DNA of 64,000 bases from Coriobacteriia bacterium (GTDB lineage Bacteria > Actinomycetota > Coriobacteriia > Coriobacteriales > QAMH01). The position numbers and the translations under genes were made by a program. Numbering within the stretch: the first letter of the stretch is position 1; each line of letters opens with the position of its first letter. Positions 57,925 through 64,000 of the stretch are shown in pieces. The stretch spans positions 62,001-126,000 of the forward strand of contig QAMH01000007.1 of assembly GCA_003149935.1 (NCBI GenBank). Direction: 5' to 3'. The notes below the pieces were generated by a model. That model was not told where the DNA came from, ran no database searches, and worked only from the letters and a program-made list of their open reading frames with translations.

Positions 57925-58226
57925 AGCCCCTCCATCTATTTATGAGCTGCGAAACATTATAATCTCCTGCACTTACTCCAACGCCTGCCAGCCAGCTCAA
58001 GCGAGTGTGTTAGGTAACACATTCACGTGTCTTTTACCATGTGAACGTGTCTCTAATCACTGAAAAAGTCCCCCGAACCCACTAATCTGGCAGCCATGAT
58101 CGATCATGAAGGTACCACTATCGTGGCTTAGGTTCGCGCGCTTCCTCATGGGTTTCCAGACACCCCATGTCCCTTGCGCGTGTGCAACCCCAAGCCACTT
58201 CTCCAAAGAAGATAGGGGGATTCTAA
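57925..58226. other. Divergent control region of the Crp/Fnr gene and the molybdoenzyme operon
   Basis: This 302-bp stretch has no gene. It holds a TATAAT -10 box for the Crp/Fnr gene (minus strand, 57956-57961), the two palindromes listed next, and the AGGGGG ribosome-binding site of the molybdoenzyme gene. Confidence 0.6.
58006..58045. promoter_or_regulatory. Two adjacent palindromes, probable Crp/Fnr binding sites
   Basis: TGTGTTA-GG-TAACACA (58006-58021) is a perfect 7-bp-arm palindrome of the Crp/Fnr type. Directly after it, TTCACGTG-N8-CATGTGAA (58022-58045) matches over 7 of 8 bases per arm. Both lie about 200 bp before the molybdoenzyme start and 80-120 bp before the regulator start. 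Confidence 0.6.
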
Positions 58227-60773
58227 ATGACTGATCAATATGCACCGCTCGAAGGGCAGCTCGAAGAAGTCAAGTGCAAACTCCTTGCCCGCCACGAAGG
58301 TGAGACCATCGAGTTTTCCACCTGCCCCAACAACGGATGCTTTGACATGTGCGTGCTCAAGCAGCATGTCAAGAACGGCAAGGTCGTTTCCATCGAGACC
58401 GACGATAGCATTCACAAGGGCATGGGACGCGAGGATAAGTACTGTCCTTGGGAGGACATACAGCTGGGCATGTATCAAAAGCGTGCCTGCGTACGCGGCC
58501 GCGGCCAGCGTTCCGACGCCTATTCGCCGACGCGCCTGCTCTATCCCATGAAGCGCAAGGGCCCCAAGCCATCCTGGGACTTCGAGCGCATCAGCTGGGA
58601 CGAGGCACTAGACGAAATCGCCAACAAATACATGGAGACCCGCGAGAAGTATGGCCCCTTGAGCGTCTATTCCGATGGCATGCAGGGCCAAACCTGGGAT
58701 CCGTTTGGCGAGTACATGGGCGGCGCCATCGCCCTGTGGGGCGAGGACTCCTTCGAGCCCACCAACACCGCCGACATGCTCACCTACAACATCCAGAACA
58801 CCCTTTGCTTCGGCATTGACGGCCTGTCCGAAAACCAGACCTTCTTCGACGCCAAGGCAATCATTCTCATCGGCTTCGATGCGGCAATCAACTATCCCGA
58901 GACGGTCTACTACCTGCTGCTGGCCAAGGAAAAGGGCGTGCCCATCATCACCATCGACCCACGCTACACCTGGACTGCCGAGGCCATCGGCACCCAGCAC
59001 ATCTTCATCCGCCCGGGCACCGACCTTGCCCTGCTCGAGGCCATGGCCTATGTGCTCTTCAGCGAGGAGCTCTACGACAAGGAATTCTGCGATCAGTGGG
59101 TCGAGCCTGAGGGCTTCGAGCTCTATCGCGCCTACATCACCGGCATCGCCGATGGCGAGATTCCCAAGACGCCCGAATGGGCCGAGGGCATCACCGGCAT
59201 TCCCGCCGAGACTATCTACGATCTCGCCCGCTTCTATGGAGAAGCCAAACCCTGCTACATCCGCATGGTTTGGGCAGCAGCTCGGCAGGTCTACGGCAAA
59301 CAGGCGGCTCGTGGCCTCAACTATCTGCAGGCCCTTGGCGGCAACATCGGCCACAACGGCTGCGCAGGCTCCGGTGTCGGCTTCTCCGGCGCCGAGCACA
59401 TCATGACACCCTTTGCCTTCATGCCGCAGTTCATGGGCGAGACCGGGCCCACCACCCCGGCTACCGTCTGTATGGAGGCCGAAATGTGGCATCGCGCCAT
59501 ACTCCTTCGCCAGAAGGTCGACGCTGGTGAGATGGACCTCGAGGATTACAAAGCCGAGATCGGCTGCCCCAAGAACACTGAGGCGCCGAACATCCACATG
59601 ATGCTTTGCATCAACTCCAACCGCAATCACCTCTCGGGCTGGTACGGCTGCAACGAACGTCGCGAGGCCATGCTCGCCGTGGATTACATCGCCTTTGCCC
59701 ACTACAATCTCAGGCACCCGAGCATTCCCTATGCCGACATCGTCCTTCCCATTTCGAGTCCGTTCATCGAGGGCGTGAACCAAATCCCCTCCTCGCCTCA
59801 TATGGGAAGCTACACCATCGGCATTAACACGGGCACCCAAAACGCCATGATGTATGGCCGTGGTGGCGGCGACCTTCCTGGCGAGACGCGCCCCATGGGT
59901 TGGATCATCAAGCAGATTGCCGATCGCATGGGTATTGGCGACAAGATCATGCCCGTCATGGAAAGCGTCGGCTGGGAACAATGGGCCGACAAGACCGAAG
60001 AAGTCGCCCATGACGTGTACGACTTCTGGAAGAACATACCCGCGCCCGACGGCCAGATGATGCCCGACGTTCCCGAATGGGAGGAGTTCAGGAAGTATCC
60101 CATCTACCGCCGCCCTATGGATAGCGGCTATCATGTCTTTGCCCGCGCCCAGATAGAAGGCGGTGCGCCCTTCCCGACCCAGTCCGGCAAGATCGAGTTC
60201 TATAGCAAGTGGGTTGCGGAAAACGACCTTACTGTCGCACCCTATCCCGATGCGGGCCAGAAGTGCTTTGGCAAGGGCAATCTGCCGCCCATGGCCAAGT
60301 ACAAGCACACCCCTGAGGGCATGATGTCGCCAAAGACCTTGGACTATCCGCTCTACATGGTCACGCCGCATTCCTTCTATCGCCACCACTGCGCCTACGA
60401 CCACAGCCTCTGGTACCGCGACGAATTCCGCAACTCCGTGTGGATGAGCGTCTCGGACGCCAAGGCCCGTGGCATTAAGGATGGCGATAAGGTGCATGTG
60501 CACTCCACCGTGGGCGAATGTCTTCTCACTGCCTATGTCACGAGCCGCATGACCCCCGGCGTCTGCTGCATCATCTTTGGCCGCTGGTACGAGCCGAGCG
60601 GCATCAAGACCGAGCTCATGCCCGGCGGCATCGATACGCGCGGCGACTGTAACTTCCTCATCCCGTCAGACTTCTACGATGACGTGCTCGGCGCTGACCT
60701 CAATAACGCGCTCGTTCAAATCGAGCTGGCAGAAGACTACCTCAAGCTCGACAAGCTCATGGAGGTGAAGTAA
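58227..60773 (+). CDS. DMSO-reductase-family molybdopterin enzyme (large form, Crp-linked operon)
   Basis: The 848-residue catalytic subunit has an N-terminal [4Fe-4S]-type motif CPNNGCFDMC with a further Cys (~Cys72-92 region, RACVRGRG), then bis-MGD domains (PTRLLYPMKRKGPKPS, WDEALDEIANKY, IRPGTDLALLEAMA, SDFYDDVLGADL). No Tat signal is seen. Unlike the other two, no Cys, Ser or Asp at the molybdenum-ligand position is obvious to me (segment 155-190). It is 2 bp ahead of its ferredoxin subunit. Neighbours (VOC, SDR, MFS) suggest it acts on an imported organic compound, possibly by reductive dehydroxylation or transhydroxylation; this is inference. Confidence 0.92.
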   Translation: MTDQYAPLEGQLEEVKCKLLARHEGETIEFSTCPNNGCFDMCVLKQHVKNGKVVSIETDDSIHKGMGREDKYCPWEDIQLGMYQKRACVRGRGQRSDAYSPTRLLYPMKRKGPKPSWDFERISWDEALDEIANKYMETREKYGPLSVYSDGMQGQTWDPFGEYMGGAIALWGEDSFEPTNTADMLTYNIQNTLCFGIDGLSENQTFFDAKAIILIGFDAAINYPETVYYLLLAKEKGVPIITIDPRYTWTAEAIGTQHIFIRPGTDLALLEAMAYVLFSEELYDKEFCDQWVEPEGFELYRAYITGIADGEIPKTPEWAEGITGIPAETIYDLARFYGEAKPCYIRMVWAAARQVYGKQAARGLNYLQALGGNIGHNGCAGSGVGFSGAEHIMTPFAFMPQFMGETGPTTPATVCMEAEMWHRAILLRQKVDAGEMDLEDYKAEIGCPKNTEAPNIHMMLCINSNRNHLSGWYGCNERREAMLAVDYIAFAHYNLRHPSIPYADIVLPISSPFIEGVNQIPSSPHMGSYTIGINTGTQNAMMYGRGGGDLPGETRPMGWIIKQIADRMGIGDKIMPVMESVGWEQWADKTEEVAHDVYDFWKNIPAPDGQMMPDVPEWEEFRKYPIYRRPMDSGYHVFARAQIEGGAPFPTQSGKIEFYSKWVAENDLTVAPYPDAGQKCFGKGNLPPMAKYKHTPEGMMSPKTLDYPLYMVTPHSFYRHHCAYDHSLWYRDEFRNSVWMSVSDAKARGIKDGDKVHVHSTVGECLLTAYVTSRMTPGVCCIIFGRWYEPSGIKTELMPGGIDTRGDCNFLIPSDFYDDVLGADLNNALVQIELAEDYLKLDKLMEVK

Positions 60774-60775
60774 CC

Positions 60776-61534
60776 ATGACCCAGTACGCATTCTTCTTTG
60801 ACCAGAGCCGTTGCACAAATTGCCATGCCTGCGCCGTGGCCTGCAAGGACTGGAACTATGGAGAGGAAATCGAGTCCACCAACGTTAAATGGCTGCGCAT
60901 GATGCAGTGGGAAAAGGGCGTCTATCCGGAAGTCGAGATGCACACGCTCATGGCCACCTGCTACCACTGTGAAAAGCCCATTTGCGTGGATTCCTGTCCC
61001 AACCATGCGCTCTTCAAGGAAGACGAGTTCGGCGCCGTCCTGCTCGATTCCGACAAGTGCAAGGGCACCCGTCAATGCTGGGTTGCCTGCCCTTATGGCG
61101 CTCCCCAATACGAGGATAACGCCCCTGGCACGCCCATGAGCAAGTGCACGATGTGTTATGACAGGCTCGTGGAGGGCGAACTGCCCATCTGCGTGGCCGC
61201 ATGCCCCCAGCGCGCGCTCGACTTTGGCCCCATCGAGGAGATGCGGGAGCGCTATGGCGATCTCGCGGCCCTCGAGGACATGCCCTCACCCGACACAGTG
61301 CAGCCCGCCGTCGTTTTCAAGCCGAGGACGACCAAGCAAAAGCACGTGAAGTATGACCCGTCCAAAGTTCTTGACATCATGGGGATCCGCGCCGACACGG
61401 GCTTCCCTGACATCTACGAAAAGCACGAGGATGTCACGCAGGTTTGGGATGGCCTCGTTGGCTATGACAAGCTCGTCATGAAAGCGGCAAGTGTGGAGGA
61501 GACGCTTGCCCGCTCAAAGAACGAAGACGGCTGA
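60776..61534 (+). CDS. DmsB-type four-cluster iron-sulfur subunit
   Basis: The 252-residue protein has four ferredoxin-type motifs: CTNCHACAVAC, CYHCEKPICVDSCP, CKGTRQCWVACP and CTMC...CVAACP. Trp replaces the expected central Cys of the third motif, as in DmsB, so a modified ligand set is likely. It ends with a ~50-residue extension. It follows the large subunit by 2 bp. No membrane anchor (DmsC/NrfD) is in the window, so electrons must come from a soluble donor or an anchor encoded elsewhere. Confidence 0.94.
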   Translation: MTQYAFFFDQSRCTNCHACAVACKDWNYGEEIESTNVKWLRMMQWEKGVYPEVEMHTLMATCYHCEKPICVDSCPNHALFKEDEFGAVLLDSDKCKGTRQCWVACPYGAPQYEDNAPGTPMSKCTMCYDRLVEGELPICVAACPQRALDFGPIEEMRERYGDLAALEDMPSPDTVQPAVVFKPRTTKQKHVKYDPSKVLDIMGIRADTGFPDIYEKHEDVTQVWDGLVGYDKLVMKAASVEETLARSKNEDG

Positions 61535-61550
61535 TACCCCTTTTCCGTGG

Positions 61551-61587
61551 ATGGGCCGGCCTCTAGCAGCCCCCGCTGTCGGCCCAT
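61551..61587 (+). terminator. Hairpin after the molybdoenzyme pair
   Basis: The 8-bp stem ATGGGCCG/CGGCCCAT encloses a second small stem AGC/GCT. It has no clear T-run, so partial readthrough into the VOC-SDR-MFS genes is possible. Confidence 0.45.
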
Positions 61588-61682
61588 TCGCTTCTCTCAT
61601 GCTACCAAGGGCGTGGCGTGCATCACGCGAAGCGTGACACCAAGATGCGTCCTTGACCCCCAACTCCAAGGAGGGAATCATT

Positions 61683-62129
61683 ATGGCTATTCACTCTGGG
61701 CATACGTCCATTTGCGTATCCGACATGGGCCGCGCGCTCGATTTCTACTGCGGCGTCTTGGGCCTGAAGATGTCAAAGGATTACGGAACCACGCCTGCCG
61801 ATGGCCTAACGCGCGTTTCGGGTTCCACCATGACTTTCAACTTGCTTGAAGACTCCGAGGGAAACCAATGCGTCGAGCTCTTCCAGTTCGAAAACATCCG
61901 CCAGCGCAAGTTCGATGGCACCTCGCGTCATGAGGACTTCTGGTCGAGCCATGTCTGCTTCCTCTTCGATCCGGAAAGCATCGATGAGGTCTACCAGCGC
62001 ATCGTGGATTCGGGGGCGGGTATCGACATACCCCTTTCCGACATGGACGGCGGCAAGTTCGCCTATGTCTATGACCCTGACGGTTACATGGTTGAGCTCG
62101 TCACCTGGTATAACGGCCGCGCGGAATAG
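61683..62129 (+). CDS. VOC superfamily (glyoxalase-like) protein
   Basis: The 148-residue protein is a vicinal-oxygen-chelate fold metal enzyme or binder: HTSICVSDMGRALDFYCGVLG, later SSHVCFLF and YVYDPDGYMVELVTW. The typical metal ligands His/Glu (H7, H92-type and E137-type) are present in the right order. Possible activities include lactoylglutathione lyase-like isomerisation, epimerisation or ring-cleavage. AAGGAGG supports ATG 61683. It is 148 bp behind the ferredoxin subunit gene, in the same direction. Confidence 0.88.
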   Translation: MAIHSGHTSICVSDMGRALDFYCGVLGLKMSKDYGTTPADGLTRVSGSTMTFNLLEDSEGNQCVELFQFENIRQRKFDGTSRHEDFWSSHVCFLFDPESIDEVYQRIVDSGAGIDIPLSDMDGGKFAYVYDPDGYMVELVTWYNGRAE

Positions 62130-62218
62130 GCCCGCTTCGGGCGAACATCGTCTCCTGACATCGCTCGTGTTTGTACAGGCCGAGCTTTGCTCGGCTCGCC
62201 TTCAGAAAGGATACAGCA

Positions 62219-62962
62219 ATGTCTTATGCAATCGTTACCGGCGCAAGCCGTGGCCTTGGCGCCGGAATGGCAAAGAAACTGGCCCAAATGGGCTACGATG
62301 TCGTCGTTAACTACACCTCCGAGTCAAGCGCCGAGAAGGCCCAAACCGTCGCAGATGATATTATCGGCGTCTACAATAAGAAGGCTCTTGTGGTCAAGGC
62401 CGACATGTCTACCCTCGAAGGCTGCGAGCAGTTGGTTTATGAGTCGCGCGAGCATTTCGGCGACGACATTGCAGTGCTTATCAACAATGCCGGCATCTCC
62501 CAGACTCAGGATTTCCTTGACACCTCGCTCGAGCGCATTAAGTTCATTGTCGACACCAACCTCATGAGCGTGCTCTACATGAGCCGCCTAGTCTATCCCC
62601 TCATGGTGGATAAGGGCAAAGGTTGCGTCATCGACATCGCCTCCACCGGCGGCATCAACGGCTGCCAGGGACAAATCGTTTACACGGCCACCAAGGCGGG
62701 CATCATCGGCCTGGTCAAGGGCTTCACGGCCGAGTTCGCGCATTTGGGCATACGCACTAACGCCATCGCCCCCGGCCTCACCGAAACCGACATTATCCGT
62801 GGCCTGGGCGAAGAGGCCATCGAGTACTGCAAGAACACCAACCCCATGCGCGACAACGGCACCGTTGATGATATCGTCGATGCCATGGAATACCTGGTGA
62901 AGACGCGCTTCGTGTGCGGTCAGACCATCGTTGTCGATGGCGGCGGATCGGTGGTTGCCTGA
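62219..62962 (+). CDS. Short-chain dehydrogenase/reductase (FabG-like)
   Basis: The 247-residue NAD(P)(H)-dependent enzyme has VTGASRGLGAGMAKK, INNAG, the Ser in IDIASTGG, Y-x-x-x-K in YTATKAG and APGLTETD. Catalytic residues are intact. Its substrate is probably related to the preceding molybdoenzyme pathway. GAAAGG lies 8 bp before ATG 62219. The stop overlaps the start of the MFS gene by one base (TGATG). Confidence 0.93.
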   Translation: MSYAIVTGASRGLGAGMAKKLAQMGYDVVVNYTSESSAEKAQTVADDIIGVYNKKALVVKADMSTLEGCEQLVYESREHFGDDIAVLINNAGISQTQDFLDTSLERIKFIVDTNLMSVLYMSRLVYPLMVDKGKGCVIDIASTGGINGCQGQIVYTATKAGIIGLVKGFTAEFAHLGIRTNAIAPGLTETDIIRGLGEEAIEYCKNTNPMRDNGTVDDIVDAMEYLVKTRFVCGQTIVVDGGGSVVA

Positions 62963-64000
62963 TGGATACGACCGTCGATGCAAAGGCGAGGCAGTCAAAG
63001 TCACGCGCCAACAAGGTTCTCATTGGCTGCATACTGCTCATTGCCGTCGAATATGGCACGCTCAACATACTGTCGCTCTACATTGAGCCCATCTGCACGA
63101 CACTGGGGGTGGACGCGACGGCCGTCTCGTTCATGTTCACAATCACGAACATCGTGAGCGTTGCTTCGGGTTTCCTCGTCGCCCTGCTCATCGAGAAGGT
63201 GAACCCGCGCCTCATCATGTTTACGGGCGTCATCTGCTTCATGCTCTTCTTCGGCATCCTCTACGTGGCCACGAGCATCGTCATGATCTACGTGGGCGCC
63301 GTATTCTATGGCGTGAGCCAGGTGTTCGTTGGTTTTGCCGTGACCCAGCCGCTCATTAGCTGGTGGCATGCCAAAAACGTCGGCATGAAGATGAGCTCCC
63401 TCTCTCTTGCCATGTCCGTGGGCGCGCTCATCATGGCGCCTACCATCGGTAGCGCGCTTCCCGCCTTGGGCATGCCGGGAACGGTGCTTGTCAACGGCGG
63501 CGTCCTGGGCGTGCTCATGCTCATCGCCGTAGCCTTTCTCATCTCGGGCAAACCCGAGACCTATGGCCTCAAGCCATACGGCTACGAGGAGGCCCAAGAA
63601 GAGGTCGCCCAAGAGGAGCTCGCCGGGGAAGCATCGGTTGCAAGCGGCCTCACCTTCAAGCAGTGCCTCAAGACCTATCCCTTCTGGGCCATACTCTTTG
63701 TGCCCTTCCTGCTCTACATCCCGGGCAATGGCTTCGTCACTAACGAGGCCGTGATTTTTCAGTCCTGCGGCTTCGATTCTGGCGGAGTGAGCATGCTCAT
63801 GTCCGTCTATAGCGGGTGCATGATCGTCTGGGTGCTTCTCTACGGATTCTTGAGCGACCATATCGGGCCAGCCAAGGCAAGCATCATCTATGCCATCGGC
63901 GGTATCGTATGCCTGCTGGGATTCGTCATCCTCGGCGGTCAGGCTGGAGCCATCTTCCTAGCCGTCACTATCGGCATCATCAACTCCTTCAGCGGCATGA
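62962..64000 (+). CDS. MFS transporter (3' end cut by window)
   Basis: The frame is open from ATG 62962 to the window end, giving 346 visible residues and about nine membrane helices of the expected twelve. It starts with a basic cytoplasmic tail (KARQSKSRANK), then VLIGCILLIAVEYGTLNILS. A loop of ~45 residues rich in Glu lies between helices 6 and 7, as in MFS proteins; the style is of oxalate/formate- or monocarboxylate-like permeases. Its overlap with the SDR stop shows operon membership, so it probably imports or exports the substrate of the Crp-linked pathway. Confidence 0.9.
   Translation, partial: MDTTVDAKARQSKSRANKVLIGCILLIAVEYGTLNILSLYIEPICTTLGVDATAVSFMFTITNIVSVASGFLVALLIEKVNPRLIMFTGVICFMLFFGILYVATSIVMIYVGAVFYGVSQVFVGFAVTQPLISWWHAKNVGMKMSSLSLAMSVGALIMAPTIGSALPALGMPGTVLVNGGVLGVLMLIAVAFLISGKPETYGLKPYGYEEAQEEVAQEELAGEASVASGLTFKQCLKTYPFWAILFVPFLLYIPGNGFVTNEAVIFQSCGFDSGGVSMLMSVYSGCMIVWVLLYGFLSDHIGPAKASIIYAIGGIVCLLGFVILGGQAGAIFLAVTIGIINSFSGM

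Noticed and set aside
58608..60503. 631-codon open frame on the minus strand opposite the large molybdoenzyme
   Set aside because: It lies wholly inside a conserved gene on the other strand and matches no family pattern; GC-rich codon bias produces such frames.
29605..60773. Selenocysteine in the molybdoenzymes
   Set aside because: No in-frame TGA is present in any of the three catalytic subunits; the candidate Mo ligands seen in two of them are ordinary Cys codons.
58227..61534. Pyrogallol-phloroglucinol transhydroxylase
   Set aside because: Subunit sizes are similar, but that enzyme's large subunit lacks an N-terminal Fe-S motif, whereas CPNNGCFDMC is present here.

Overview
The window is about 60% GC and reads as a chromosomal segment of an anaerobic, high-GC Gram-positive actinobacterium. 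Class Coriobacteriia, probably an Eggerthella/Slackia/Adlercreutzia-type genus, fits best. The reasons are the actinobacterial kinase/FHA/PP2C/SEDS/PBP cluster, indolepyruvate:ferredoxin oxidoreductase, acetate kinase, several DMSO-reductase-family molybdoenzymes with ferredoxin-like partners, aldo/keto reductases with ferredoxin tails, and DUF5692 and DUF1847 proteins. This is inference from gene content; no rRNA is present to confirm it. I see no complete insertion sequence, prophage or CRISPR array.

Layout. 1-1.8 kb: 3' part of an aldehyde dehydrogenase, a tiny acidic protein and tRNA-Leu(CAG). 1.9-11 kb: a cell-envelope signalling and division operon (kinase, two FHA proteins, PP2C phosphatase, a fused SEDS-PBP, a PASTA kinase). 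11-13.4 kb: a tetR-DUF5692 pair bracketed by two near-identical palindromic elements, then a ModE-like repressor. 13.5-19.1 kb: threonine synthase, iorAB and ackA (amino-acid fermentation to acetate), rich in long inverted repeats. 19.3-28.3 kb: mixed housekeeping and stress genes (radical SAM protein, GNAT, YgbA-like protein, ABC-F, two [4Fe-4S] aldo/keto reductases, MsrA, a YafQ-DinJ toxin-antitoxin pair, NnrE, thioredoxin). 28.4-37 kb: a LysR-controlled molybdoenzyme, a D-2-hydroxyacid dehydrogenase, and a UvrA2/TipA-like MerR pair.

37.3-46.2 kb: a PucR/CdaR-type regulator divergent from a six-gene cluster (an unrecognised two-module protein, a GcvT-fold protein, an SDR, an FAD/NAD oxidoreductase, a molybdoenzyme and a four-cluster ferredoxin). 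This is the best candidate here for an undescribed metabolic pathway. 46.4-56.6 kb: an accessory region with two copies each of DUF1847 and PNPOx-fold genes, a second tetR with two DUF5692 genes, and two tRNA-Gly(CCC) loci, one with a broken anticodon stem. 56.7-64 kb: a dead integrase fragment runs into a Crp/Fnr regulator. That regulator is divergent from a third molybdoenzyme/ferredoxin pair followed by VOC, SDR and MFS genes, the last cut by the window end.

Common theme: three separate molybdoenzyme loci, each beside its own regulator type (LysR, PucR/CdaR, Crp/Fnr). All lack an obvious export signal and membrane anchor, which suggests substrate-induced cytoplasmic redox or hydration/dehydroxylation-type chemistry in an organism that otherwise ferments amino acids. 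Intergenic DNA is unusually rich in long perfect palindromes, one of which sits in frame inside iorA.
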